29,392 bases of DNA from Xylaria sp. FL1777 (GCA_022578965.1 MU400872.1:1-29392), one strand, 5' to 3'; positions 12,481-24,041 are shown, counted from the first letter of the stretch. The notes: generated from the letters alone by a model not told the origin. Made by a program: numbers and translations.

Positions 12481-13130
12481 ATTATTTAAAAATATTAGTT
12501 AAATTATTAGTTTAATTTTATAAAAACATATTTTTTTATTTATAAAAACTTAAGCTAAATCTTTTTATAAAAAAAAATTATAATAGCTTATAGTTTATTT
12601 ATAGCTAAAACTATAATTATATTATAATAAAATATTAAATATATACTTTATAAAAAATAATATATAATAGTTTATATATAGCTTATTATTTTATTAATTT
12701 TCTTAAAAATATAATTAATAATTATTATAAATAAGTTATATAAACATTATATAAATTGTTTATATATTATTATTAAAAATATATAAAATAGTTTATTTTT
12801 ATTTTTTTTAAGTAAAATATTTTTTTAAAATATAAAATATAGTTAGTTTTTTATATTATATTTTTATTATTATTATTATTATATTATAGCTAATATAATA
12901 ACTATATTAATATAATAATAGCTATATAACTAAAAGCTATAACTATTATATTAAGCTATTATGTTTTTTTTTTAAATTTTTATTTTATTGTTTTATTTTA
13001 TTTTATTTATTATAACGTTAATATAAACTTTTTTGTTTTTATTACTTTATAATATAAAAAACCTTTAATTATAATAAACATAACGTTAAATTTAAAAGCA
13101 AAACATAATAAAGCAAAATAAAAACAAGTA
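12481..13130. other. AT-rich gap between copia copy A and the gene island
   Basis: Roughly 650 bp of very AT-rich sequence with (TTA)n/(ATT)n runs near 12850-12900 and several short inverted runs of TATATTA. I see no gene, LTR end or conserved frame. Composition changes to normal between about 13130 and 13180, which marks the left edge of the unmutated island. Confidence 0.6.
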
Positions 13131-13244
13131 AAACATGTTTACTTACATAAAACGCTCAAGTAAAAGATAAGCAAGGTAATGTATCCTTAATGGTAATATA
13201 CATAGTCTATGTAAGCATGATAAACACACTCATGGCCATCTATC
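13131..13244 (-). other. 3' flank of NPT1
   Basis: About 110 nt of normal composition follow the TGA before the RIP-like AT-rich block begins. The gene's 3' untranslated region must either fit here or run into the AT-rich DNA, where A-rich polyadenylation-like signals are abundant and uninformative. Confidence 0.4.
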
Positions 13245-14702
13245 TCAAGGGTTCGCAGAGTTATCGCTTGTTCCCCATCTTTTTGTCTCATCTCCTCCCT
13301 CCCATTCTTTCTCCGTGTACCCCAAGAGCTTCTTCACCTCTGCCACTTTGGCTGAGTCGCCGGTATTCTTGCCGATGTTGTCACTAATCTTGATGGCCGT
13401 ATTGCCGGCAGCAGAACTCAGTTTGATGACGATATTGAGAGGGACGGATTTTTTGCCCGTTGCCAGTTGTGTAAAGTCGTTAGTTAAGTAAGTCCCAACG
13501 CCAAAGCTAGACTGAAAGCCGTGCTCGTCGGAAATGCGCTTATACTCGATACACTTTTCGATATCAAGAGAGTCCGAGAAGACGATTGTTTTCTTGTCCT
13601 TGATGCCTTGGCTGTCGTAGAAATCGCGCATCGTCTTGACAAAGCCAGCAGGGTCTCCTGAATCTTGACGGACGCCGGTGAAAACTTGCGCATACGATCG
13701 TGATGACTCGAGGGCGGCGGCAGTGGCTTCTGGGGGCCCGGGAAGACCTTTGGCGGGTTTACTGAACGATTTTAGGAAAGCGGGAGTACCGAATGTATCT
13801 GTCAGGGCGATTCCTAGCACACCTTCGCCGAAACAGGCTATCCAACGACGGAGAGCCTCCTCGTTCGCATTCTCATAATCGTTTGTGATGGCCGCAATGC
13901 CCATGAACCATTCATGGGCTACAGTACCGATGGGTGCCAAATTGAATCGCATCGCAAGATGGACGTTGCTGGTACCCGCTAATTTCCCTCTTAAACCATC
14001 CTCTGCAGCTTTCTTGCTCGCGTTAACTAGGCCCCGGAACACTAATGCCTGAGTGTGGTAGTCTCTGCGTCTCCGAGTACCGAATTCGGATAATATGCAG
14101 CCCTCCTTCAAAATCTGCAGGCCTTTCTCGAAAGCCTTCTCCTCCTGGCCGTCGTAAGTCCAGTCGGTGTCCATGAACTTGAAATAAGCCTCGGACGTCA
14201 GAGCTAGGAGGGGAATTTCGTAAAGAATAGTATCCACCCATTTGCCACTGATTTCGAGGTGGATATCTCCAGTTACATCGTCAGCACCCGTGTCCTCTCC
14301 TAGAGGGCTGAAGACGGGTTTTAACTGCTCCCGCGGCGAGAGACGAAACTCGCTCAGGAAGTCGAGGTACGGAGCAGTCAAGTACTTGCAATGCGACTTC
14401 AGGAATCGCAACTCTTCATCTTTCAGGGAAATGTGACCAAGCTCTAAGGTAGCTGGTTAACACAAGGAATTATTACACCTGCAGAGGTGAGAAGGGGAGT
14501 GCCCACTGTAAATCTGGTCACACAGCCAGGTAAAAGCCTTCCTCGAAAACTTCTTCTCGGGGGTTCGATTCGTGAAAGCGTACGTCACCTGGACATCGGG
14601 GTAGTGCTGGAAGACGGCATTCTGCATAGTCAACTTGTAGAGATCGGTGTCGAGGAAGGAGAGGACACCTTCTGGATACTCGGAAGACCAGTCGAAATCC
14701 AT
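13245..14702 (-). CDS. NPT1: Nicotinate phosphoribosyltransferase (NAPRT), two exons
   Basis: The enzyme joins nicotinate to PRPP, using ATP, to give nicotinate mononucleotide, the first step of the Preiss-Handler NAD salvage route. Coding exons are 14702-14507 (196 nt) and 14443-13245 (1,199 nt, TGA stop). They sum to 465 codons, 464 residues, close to the usual fungal length. Motifs in order: FLDTDLYKLTMQ (16-27), FTNR (43-46), EFGTRRRRD (185-193), AGTSNV (221-226), GTVAHEWFMG (238-247) with His242 as the likely phosphorylated histidine, RQDSGDP (324-330), FSDSLD (354-359) and FGVGTYLTND (379-388). No stop or obvious RIP damage is present, and no signal peptide or membrane segment is visible. 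The ATG at 14702 has a good context (A at -3, G at +4) and is the first in-frame ATG after an upstream TGA. A splice-acceptor-like sequence just before it raises the possibility of an extra 5' exon, listed separately. The linker at ~294-316 is Pro/Ala-rich. Its neighbours are non-coding, so no operon or cluster context is available. Confidence 0.95.
14444..14506 (-). other. Spliceosomal intron in NPT1 (63 nt)
   Basis: The intron runs from GTGGGC at 14506 to CTTAG at 14444, with a branch-like GTTAAC whose A is about 13 nt before the AG. Splicing joins ...CDQIY to KLGHISLKDEE, restores the frame of the 1.2-kb second exon and gives a sequence with the family's expected spacing. Without splicing the first exon runs to a TAA at 14457-14459. 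The alternative donor GTGTAA nearer the acceptor would leave a 35-nt intron, too short for fungi. The GTGGGC donor is a less common variant of GTRNGT. Confidence 0.85.
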
Positions 14703-14932
14703 GTTGTCAGCTGCGGGAGAGAAGAGAGGGAGAGGAGTAAGGGTGTGGTGATGGGATGTATCATGGGCCGAGAGAGGAGAATCCTTTATGAGAGGTGTAA
14801 ACGGCTGTCAGTAAGGATGTTCTATTACATATCATAGTTCCTGTAACCGGTGTAGCCGCAGTCAGTTTGTTGCTGTTGCCGACGTTGGCTCAAGAGACGA
14901 AAGAAACAAAGGCAATTAAGTGAGTTAGCTAC

Positions 14933-14963
14933 CTATCGGCAAATCGCAAATGACTCGTGTCAT
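14933..14963 (-). other. Candidate upstream coding exon of NPT1 (tentative)
   Basis: A pyrimidine-rich tract ending CCCGCAG (last base 14711) stands 8 nt before the annotated ATG and looks like a 3' splice site. An ATG at 14963 opens 31 nt (MTRVICDLPI plus one base) ending in G|GTAGCT. Splicing 14933 to 14710 removes 222 nt and gives an in-frame protein of 477 residues starting MTRVICDLPIADNMDFDW. The donor is weak and no family conservation supports these residues, so I keep the 14702 start as primary. The C/T tract could equally be an ordinary pyrimidine-rich fungal promoter or leader. Confidence 0.25.
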
Positions 14964-16130
14964 TCATTGGTCAGATGGGTCGTGTTGAGACACTATTGTC
15001 TCTTTCCTATAGGTACCCTTCTTGGTAGGTAAGCCATAGCACCAAGAAGTTTGCCTGTCACAAACTCCCCCTGGTCCGTCCCCACAAGGATGGTTGTAAG
15101 GTTTTACCACATCTAAAGACACAACAAACTAGGTTTAGCGTAACCGCCGCTTTTACTCGGCTTTTGCTCAGCTTAATTTATCAGTCAGACGACTAATAAT
15201 GTATACCTACGTATGGTTCTGTTTTCACTGTTAACAAGAAACGCATAGCATGACCCTTTGTACTGCTTATAGCCGGAATCCCTTATATAGCTTGGTAAAG
15301 TCTAAGAAACTTTAAAAGTGAAAAATGGACCTCTGTCATATTCCTGTGACTACGGCGATTAGAATGTCGGTAGGGCTTTTAGCTCCCATTTATCTATAGT
15401 CTGTTATGGCTGCCAAGGTCCATACCTCCTTTCCGAGCTTAGCAGCTATTCTTAAACCTATATACAATTGGTCCGGCCTTCACTTCTGAATACGAGAGAC
15501 AGTTTCAGTAGGTCTCAGTCCAGCGTAGCACAGTCTAGGTGTCTCGCCGAACTACGCATTTATATAGTATTAGCTGGTAGTCCACGTCATAGCCATGACC
15601 TACAAATTGAAAATATCTTAAGTATAGAATAATGAAGCGCAGTTCCATAGATGCATCGGAAGACTACACTCAATATTACCGTAGGGCAGCCTTAAGTTCT
15701 TAACAAGGGCAGCGTCGATGTGAACTAATCCTAAACTAGATATCCGACAGTATAGACAGGTAGGCAACCCGTTTTTAGTAGAACGGTTGCCTCTGGTTTT
15801 TCGCGGTACAGTTGCGGTGATATATACCTAGGTACCTAGGTAGTTACCTCCACTAAGAGCTATGTAATTTTATGCTTTTATGCATCCGGACTTGTGCAAA
15901 GGCTGAAGTCAGCTGAGACCGATCTAAAGCGGCACCGCTCAGGCCGGGAAAACCACGTAATTCACTCTTAACTTACCTATGTATGTACCTCGGTAGAAGC
16001 TGGTAGATTAGGTGGCTACCTACCTGCTTAGGTAAGTACTCAGTCTGTAGGTGTGGCTTCTAGGCAGCACAGGCCATGGTATACACCGTGCGACAGTTGC
16101 TGTGCAGGAACTTAAAAAGCACGAACTAGC
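14964..16130. other. Gene-free upstream region of NPT1, normal base composition
   Basis: About 1.2 kb of balanced composition with stops in all frames and no recognisable protein, tRNA or rRNA. It contains repeated TAGGTA, TACCTA and CCTAGG motifs, especially 15818-15852 and 15970-16040. As the sequence upstream of the only gene, it presumably holds the promoter, but I cannot point to a specific site. The change to AT-rich DNA is abrupt at about 16125-16145. There is no sign of a divergent gene. Confidence 0.6.
15825..15842. repeat. 18-bp perfect palindrome TACCTAGGTACCTAGGTA
   Basis: The sequence equals its own reverse complement over 18 bases and is built from overlapping CCTAGG and GGTACC. 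Similar half-sites recur at 15970-16040. TAGGTA-type repeats are frequent in intergenic DNA of filamentous ascomycetes; no function is assumed. Confidence 0.8.
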
Positions 16131-16661
16131 CTTACTTAAATTAGTAGTATTTATATATAGTTTTTTAGTACTATACTTAGAAAATGTTTTTTTTTTAACA
16201 TTTACTTTTTTAAGTATAGATTTAACTTTATATAATAATTATAAAGTTTTAAGCTAGTATTTAAAAAGCATAAATAGCTATTTAAGCAGTTTTATAGCAT
16301 TATATTTTAAATAAACTTTTATGTAATATATTAATACTTTATTTACTTTTTACTTTATTTTTTAACTTTATTTTTATTTTATATATTTTAGTATTAATTT
16401 AATAAAATAGCTAAAAATAGTAATAAAATTATAAAGCTTAACTTTAAAAATAATAACTTAATTAAGCTAGCAATTAATAATACTATTAAAAGTATTTATA
16501 AGCATATTAATTAATTTATAGTTAATTTATAACTATAATTTAATAAAATTAAAGCTATATTAATAAAAATATAACAAAAACTAAATATAGCATTAAAAAA
16601 ACTAAAGCTAAAAAACAAAATTAATAATTTAATAAGCAAGTTTATTAATTTAAAAAACAAT
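16131..16661. other. AT-rich gap between the gene island and copia copy B
   Basis: About 530 bp of RIP-like sequence. The last ~250 bp on the plus strand can be read with relatively few stops and Lys/Leu/Asn/Ile content, which might be a decayed coding sequence that continues after copy B at 24042. Stops are only mildly under-represented, so I assign nothing. Confidence 0.5.
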
Positions 16662-16666
16662 TAAGT
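16662..16666. repeat. Target-site duplication, left side of copia copy B (TAAGT)
   Basis: TAAGT precedes the left LTR and recurs at 24037-24041 directly after the right LTR. It differs from the TATTT of copy A, so the two elements inserted independently. Confidence 0.8.
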
Positions 16667-16953
16667 TATTAAATGAGCTTTATATAATTATACGTTTAAT
16701 ATATATATGCTAAAACAAAGTATAATAATCTTTGTATTATAAGCTATTTATGTTTTATATGTTTAAAAAAAAAAAAGGTTTGTATAAAGCAAAAGTTCTT
16801 TTTTATGTGTAAAAACTTTGCTAGCGTACAAGCTAAACTAACATTAAAATTACTTTAGTTTATGCAATAGCTTTTATATAAAGTAGTTTTTATGCAAAAC
16901 TTATTATATGTATTATATATAAAAGTTACAACTAATAATTAGTTATTTTAACA
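16667..16953 (-). repeat. Left LTR of copia copy B (3' LTR in element orientation)
   Basis: 287 bp beginning TATTAAATGAGC and ending TTTTAACA. Just inside it, the minus strand has an A-run (16960-16972) that may be the degraded polypurine tract. Confidence 0.92.
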
Positions 16954-18249
16954 CTAGTTATTTTTTTTTTAGTTGTAATTCTTTTTGTATAATGCGATTT
17001 AAAAGAAATAAAAAAAAATAGTTCTATAAAAAGTTAAACATTTAGTACTTTAGTTTTTGCAAAAAAAAGGTTGTTTATATGTTTGCTTTTTTTAAACTTT
17101 ATAGTTATATAAAGCTTAAGTTTAAAAGTAGTTGCTTTTTAAGTAAAGCATTTAAACTTTTATGTAGTTTAATTATTGCTAGTATAATTAAAGTCTTTTG
17201 TTTTTATTATTATATAGCTAACTAACATTAGCTAATAATATAAAGTAAAGTATTAATAGTAAGCAATTTATACTAAGGTTAATTAAAAGTTTTTTTTTTA
17301 TATAGCAGCAAATTTAATAATATATTAAAGTATAAAAGCTAAGCTTTATTTATAAAAAAAGCTTAAATTTTATAATGCTTTTTATTGCTTTTATATCTTT
17401 AGACTTTTTACTTTGTATAGCTGCTTATTTTATTATTAGCTGCTTTATATATATATATATATATTTATAACAGCTTTATACTTAGTTATTTTTATATATA
17501 TACTTATATATATATATATATATATTTATATAATAGCTGCTTTATTATAATATAACATTAATAGTTGCTAGCTTTATATTATAAGCTAAAACAGTAGTTA
17601 TAACGTTATATAACTACTAATTAATAATTTTAACAATTAATTGTTCTTTTAGTTATTATATATAAATATATATATTTGTTTTTTTTTATATAGCTTATTA
17701 TTTAAATAGTTTGCTAATAATTGTTTATTATATAAAAAATAACAAGTTTTAAGTTATATTAATGCTTTTAGTTAATATTAAGGTTTAAATTTTGTATAGT
17801 ATTTTAATTGCTTTTATTATAGCTTAAATAATTTGTTATAAAAGCTACTTTTATATAATATTTATTTAGTTACGTAGCATTATAATTGCTTTATATAACT
17901 AAAATACTTATATAAACTATAAAAGCTTTTTATTTTAAAGTTATTAATAAATAATAAAATTTTAAAGTAATATATATACTACGTACGTTTAGCAATTATA
18001 TAGTACTTATTACAATTATTATACTTAAATAAATAAAAAAAAGTTAAGTATTATATAATAGTTTAATAAAAAAAATAAAAAGAAATATTAAGTATTTATA
18101 TATAACTTAAGGAATAATTATATAAAAAGAAATGTAAAATTTGCAATATTTTATAGTTTTTAGTATTTTTTTTAAAATTAAATATATTTACTTGTTGCTT
18201 TTTTATTTATTATATAATTATTATAATAATTTTTGTACAAAAGTATTTT

Positions 18250-19425
18250 TTTAATTCTTTTTTTTAATTTATTTATACAAAAGTTATTTTTATTTTTTTT
18301 TATAAATGCTTTTATTTATACAATTAGCTAGTTTATAAATACTAGAGTTTTTAGCGCTTAGTTTAATGTTTTTTTTATAAACGCGTTAGCTAAATTATTT
18401 TTGCTATTAATTTATTATACTTTGGAGATTTTTTTTTTTTGTATAACTTTTTAAGTAATATAATATTAATTATAAACCGTTTTTTTTAAATAGTTTTTAG
18501 TTTTACTAAACAGTTATATAATAATTTTAAGTTTAAATATAATATAGCAAAAATTAAAAATATTTTTAGTATAGCTATAATTTTTTAAAGCATTATATAA
18601 AAAGCTATAGCACTATTAAAGCTATTTATTATGCTATATAATTTGCTAGCTAGCATACTTTGTATTACTTACTTATATTTGCTAAAGTTTTAATATATAA
18701 TATTTCTTTTAATTTTAAAAGCTAGGTTTTTTTTTATATAGTGCTTTATTACAAGTATAATAATAAATTTAAATTATAAAGTTATATTAATATTATTTGC
18801 AAATAAACCGTTTATAAAAATAAACAGTTTTATATAGCTTAAGTTTAAAAATATAAACATTAATTTATAGTTATAATTATTTATTTGCTATTTAATTTTA
18901 TAGTTTAAATTTTTAACATTTATTAATACTAAGTTAATTATTTAAATAGTAGCTGCAAGATTATATATAGCTTTTAGTTAATAAATGCTGCTTATATAAG
19001 CGCTACGTATATATTAAAAAATATATTGCTATATAGCATTTTTTATATAAAAGTTAATTAAAGCTAATTAGTTTGCTTAGCTTTTTTGTATAAACGTTAT
19101 ATTTTTTTTATATAAAAAAATAACTTAATTACTATTAAATTTAATAAGGTAATTTTATTATAAAGTTTTTTTTAGCTTTATATAAAACTTTGCTTTATAT
19201 AATTTATGTTTTTTTTTTGCTAAGAATTTAAGTGTAGCAAAGCTAAACATATTGTTTATTTATAAACTTATAATGCTAAATTTATATAAAAATCTTAATA
19301 TAAATAATAAACATAAATTATATATAAAGATTACTATACTAAGTTTTTTATTATAATATTAGTAATAAGTTTTAAACTAATATAGCTTTAATTTAGCTAA
19401 GCTATATAATAGTTATATAATTTAT
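18250..19425 (-). pseudogene. Copia pol remnant: reverse transcriptase to RNase H end (copy B)
   Basis: This is the counterpart of 6690-7862. The catalytic block reads SL-stop-INNMF at 19268-19245, the RNase H block contains FANN near 18803, and the C-terminal block reads INSKNNLANAFIKK at 18411-18370. Between the last two blocks, copy B has one base fewer than copy A in a T-run at 18429-18440 (12 positions here against 13 in copy A, one of them a C), so the distance is 392 nt and the frame shifts. Numerous TAA/TAG codons already disrupt the frame; the indel is probably slippage after inactivation or a sequencing artefact in a homopolymer. Confidence 0.82.
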
Positions 19426-22400
19426 ATAATTATTTTTTTAGAATACTTTAAAACAAGTTTAAAAAGTAGTTATATAAGAATTTTTTATGCAAGCTTATTT
19501 TTTAATTATATGTACGCTTATATAATATTTTAAAGCTTACTTAAAGCATTAAAGTTTTAAATTAGTAAAAAGTTTAAAACTAATAATAGCTATTAGTTTA
19601 TTTGCTAAATTATTAACAATTAAATTAATATAGTTTTTTTTTTATATTGTTATAGCTTTATATAACTAATTTAAACTTTTTATATAGCTTAGTTGTTTTT
19701 TTTTTAATTTTTTATATAAAGCAAAACTTAAAAATTTAAGTATTATTATGTTTGTTTAAGTTATATTTTATAAACTAAAAAACACTTTATATAATAAAGT
19801 TATTAATTTTTATAGCGTTTAATTTTTTAAATAAAGCGCTAAAAGTACTAATAATGCTGTTTTTGCGTAATTTTATTGCTAAAGCATAGTTTTATTTCTT
19901 TTTTAAAGTTAAAAACAAGTTGCTAATATTTTGTATAAATGCTATAAAAAAATTCTTAGCTTTTTTAAGTTTTTTGTGTTTTTTTTATATAGCTAGTTTT
20001 ATAACTAGTTTTATAGTAGTTATGTTTTTTTTTTTATTATTTGCTAAAATATGTTTAGTTATATAATAATATAGCTTAACTTATGTTTATTTAAAGCAAA
20101 TTAAGCTATTTATAAAATTAATAATTATATTAAATTTTTTAATTAATTATATTTTATATAGTTTTTTTTAGTTTTGCTTTTTATATTATATAAAGATTTT
20201 ACTACATAAAAATAAAAATAATACTTTATATAAAGCTAGTTTATTATGTTTATAAATTATATAGCTAATTTTAACTTTTGCTTGTTTTTTATAAAGCATT
20301 TTTATAGCTTTTTTAACTGCTTTAGCTTTTTGTATAATATTTAGCAAAAAAAGAAAGTTTTAATTAACCTTTAAATATACTTTAAATATAAAAAGCGTTA
20401 AAACTAAGCTATTAAGTTTTATAGTATTATTTAAAGCTTTAATTACTATTTGCAAAATTAATTTATTTTTTATATAATAACTTAGTTTAGCTTTTAGTAT
20501 ATTATATATATAACAAAAAAATCTATATGTTTTTTTTATTTTATTAATAGCTTAATAAGCTTTAATAAACATTTTTTAGTACTTTATATTTATAATTTTA
20601 GCTTAGTTTTAAAATTTTTTAAACAAAAAGTTTATATTAAAGTTATATATAATATAGTTTAAAAATCTTTAATATATGTTAATTTAGCACTTATATAAAG
20701 CTTTTTAAGCGTTTTATATAAACATAAATTTTAAAAATATAGCTGCTAAAAATAATATAGCTATATTAATTATATATAAAACTTGCTTATTGTTTATTTA
20801 TATAGCATTAATTATAATTTTATAATTAAAGTTGCAGTTATTTTTAATTATAAATTTAAAACAATAAAATGTTTAATTATATAACTAGTAATAATAATAA
20901 AACTTTTAAATCTTTTTTAAAGCAAAGCAATTAATATTATAGCTTATATAATTAAGCATATTATATAGTTTTTTTATATAAAGATATTTAAAGCGTTTAT
21001 AAAGTTTTTAAAGTTTTGTTTTTATAAAGTATAAACTTGCTTTATATAAGCTAGTATTAAAAAACAAGTGTTTTTATTTTTATATAATAAAAATAGTTTT
21101 TTTGTTTTATTATATAATAATGTTTTTTATATTATTAAAGTATGCTTTTAAACAATTAGCGTTTTTTAATAAAAATAAAAAAAAAATAAAAATATTTAAA
21201 ATATAATATATAGTTATATTAAAAGCGTTTTTTATTTATATAATGCTTATAGTACTTATAGTATTATTTTTGCTAAAATAAATATAAATGTTACTTAAAG
21301 TTTAACTAACTTTTATATAAAAATATATTTAAAAGTATACTTTTAATTAAGCTTTTTTTACTATTAAATAATTAAAAGTGCTAATATTTTATAGTTTACT
21401 TTAGTAGTTTATATAATAATAATTGTTTAATATAAACTAATTATATAACATTATTGTTTTATAGTTTTAAATATTTTTTTTTGTTATATAATAAAAAAAT
21501 ATGCTATTTATTAAATATTAAATAATCTAGTTATTAAATTTTTTATTAATATTTTTAGTACTATTATTTAACTTTAAATATTTTTTATATTTTGTTATAT
21601 ATAAAAAGAATTCTTTTAAAATAAATTTTTAGTTATAAATTATTTTATATAAATTAAAAAATACGTTTTTTATATAAGCTTTTTTTTAAAAAATATAGCA
21701 TATTAATTAGCAGCTTTTTTTTTAGCAAACAAAGCATTTTTTGTTTATATAAAAGTTTTAGTTTTTTTAGTTATAGCTTTAAAAGTAGCTTAGCTATTTA
21801 GTTAGTTAACTTAATAATTTTAATATAAATTTAAATTATTAGTTTTTTATATAGCTATAATTATATTTTTAGTTTATTAAATATAATTTATTGTTTTTTT
21901 ATATAAAAGTTTTTGTTATACTGTTTAATATTATATATAAGTATGCTTATAAATTAACAAAAAATCTTTTATATATAAGTTTTTAAAAAATTAATATTAT
22001 AGCTAACTTTAATACATTTTAATATATTTATATAACATTTATACTTAATTAAATTTTGTTTTAATAATTAATATTAAGCGTTTGTTATACTTTTTTAAGC
22101 TTATTAAACATTAATTTAAATATTTTATATAAAGCTAAATTTAAGTTTTTTTTTTTTTTTTATACAAAAAAAACTATTATTTAATTAGCTTAATACTAGC
22201 TATAATTTATATTAGTATTAAAATAAATATTTATTACATAATATATTTTATTTTAAGTTTTGTTTAAATTAATACAATTAATAAAAAAGTTTGTTATATA
22301 ACTTTTTAAAATATATAAAAATATAATATAATATTAGTTTTTTATAATTTTAATATATTAGTAAATAGCAATAAATAAATAAGCTTTATTATATAATAAG

Positions 22401-23749
22401 TTATATAGCTTGCTTATATAGTTTTAGCTTAAGTTTTAGCTTTTTTAAAAAATAATATATTTATTAAAAGATATAAATTTGTTTTATATAAACTTTATTA
22501 AAAATAAGTTTAAAAACGTGCTTTTAATAGCTAAATCTAATATTATATAAACATATGTTTTTTGCTTTAATATTTGCAATAAATAATATTAAACAAAATA
22601 TTTATATACTAATTAAAAAATCAGTTTATAGTTTGCTTTTGTTATATAAAAATTAAATAGCTTAAAAAAATTCTAATGTTTAATATTTAGTTAAATTAAT
22701 TATAATTAATATTTATATTATTACGTTTAAAATTATACGTTAAAACTTAAGTTTTTAAAAAGTAGTTTAATATATAAATAGTTTAAAAAGTTTTAATTAT
22801 TATATAAAAAAATATTTAGCTATTAACTTAATATTAAAAATATTACTAATAGTTAAATAATTATTATATAATAAATATTTAATAGTTCTTTTAATTTTTT
22901 AATTATAAAGTTTTTATAAGCTATTTTTATAAGCTTTTAAATTATAGTTATTTTTAACGTTAAGTAGATTTTTTTTAACTTAAAGTTTTTAAGCAAAGCG
23001 TTTTATACGCTTTAATAAATTTTTTAGAAATAATTTTTTATTTATTTTTTAAAAGTTTTAGCAAACTTTTTTTAAAAATAATTTAGTAGTTTACAAAAAT
23101 ATAAATAGTTAACATAATAAAATGCTAGCTTAATATTTAGCTTAATTTTAGTTATATAATTAAAATTAATTTTTTAGCTTTATATTTTAAAATTAATTTA
23201 AGCATTTATTTATTATGCGTTTATTAAAACATTTTTAGCTAAATTTTTGTACGTAAAAATAACTAGCTTTAATTTTAAAAGCGTTATAAATAGTTGTTTG
23301 TTTTTTTAAAACATAGTAAATTTAGCTAAATTATATAATATATTTAATTTTATATTTAGGTTATATAAGTTGCTGTTTTGCTTTCGTATAATAATATAAT
23401 TAATGTATTATTTAGTGTTTATATAGCAATATAATTAAAAAAGTAATAAAGTTGCTTATTATTTTTTTTATTTTGTTTTTAGTACTAATAAATAAATTAA
23501 AAGTCTAGTTTTTATACGTAAATAAATTAGAATTTTTTTTTTTTTTTTTATACGTGCTTACTTTAATTAATTAAAAAAAATAAACTAAACAATATATTTA
23601 TACGTTAAAAAAAAAACAAGCGCACTACAAAAAATAAATCTTTTTTTAATAAGTTAAAATAAAAGTATATTATATAATTTTATTATTACTTTAGCTAATT
23701 TATAGTTTATTATAAATAAGTTAAAAATGCAAATATAACTATTAATTAG

Positions 23750-24036
23750 TATTAAATAAGCTTTATATAATTATACGTTTAATATATATATGCTAAAATA
23801 AAGTATAATAATTTTTGTATTATAAGCTATTTATGTTTTATATGTTTAAAAAAAAAAAAAGTTTATATAAAGCAAAAGTTCTTTTTTATATATAAGAACT
23901 TTGTTAGCATATAAGCTAAACTAATATTAAGATTACTTTAGTTCATGTAATAGCTTTTGCATAAAGTAGTCTTTATATAAAACTTATTGTATGTATTATA
24001 TATAAAAGTTACAACTAATAACTAGTTATTTTAACA
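23750..24036 (-). repeat. Right LTR of copia copy B (5' LTR in element orientation)
   Basis: 287 bp, TATTAAATAAGC to TTTTAACA, near-identical to the other three LTRs. Sequence immediately inside it, read on the minus strand as CTAATTAATAGTTATATTTGCA, occupies the primer-binding-site position. A TGG start would have become TAA by RIP, so no tRNA can be named. Confidence 0.92.
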
Positions 24037-24041
24037 TAAGT
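24037..24041. repeat. Target-site duplication, right side of copia copy B (TAAGT)
   Basis: TAAGT immediately follows the terminal CA of the right LTR and equals 16662-16666. Confidence 0.8.

Larger units (their letters stand above)
16667..24036 (-). mobile_element. Full-length RIP-inactivated Ty1/copia LTR retrotransposon, copy B
   Basis: 7,370 bp, colinear with copy A along its whole length and in the same orientation. LTRs of 287 bp lie at 16667-16953 and 23750-24036, starting TATTAAAT and ending TTTTAACA, with TAAGT duplications outside. Internal landmarks are displaced from copy A by a near-constant 11,558-11,559 bp, so there are very few indels. Differences from copy A are almost all C/T or G/A. 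The minus-strand pol frame carries many stops and the copy is inactive. As in copy A, gag, protease and integrase were not individually resolved. Confidence 0.93.

Noticed and set aside
13245..14411. Start of the enzyme at 14411 (388-residue form)
   Set aside because: That start is TTG and lies inside the conserved N-terminal half; the upstream exon supplies the FLDTDLYKLTMQ motif and joins in frame through a 63-nt intron.
13190..14837. Other short ORFs overlapping NPT1 on both strands
   Set aside because: They are shadows of the NAPRT exons in other frames and match no family, whereas the minus-strand frame has a full set of NAPRT motifs.
14964..16130. tRNA or second gene in the GC-normal upstream region
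   Set aside because: No A/B-box pair with a foldable cloverleaf was seen and no open frame of useful length has recognisable motifs.
16051..16257. 68-codon plus-strand ORF starting in the island
   Set aside because: It crosses the composition border, so its second half is only AT-rich DNA; no recognisable motif.
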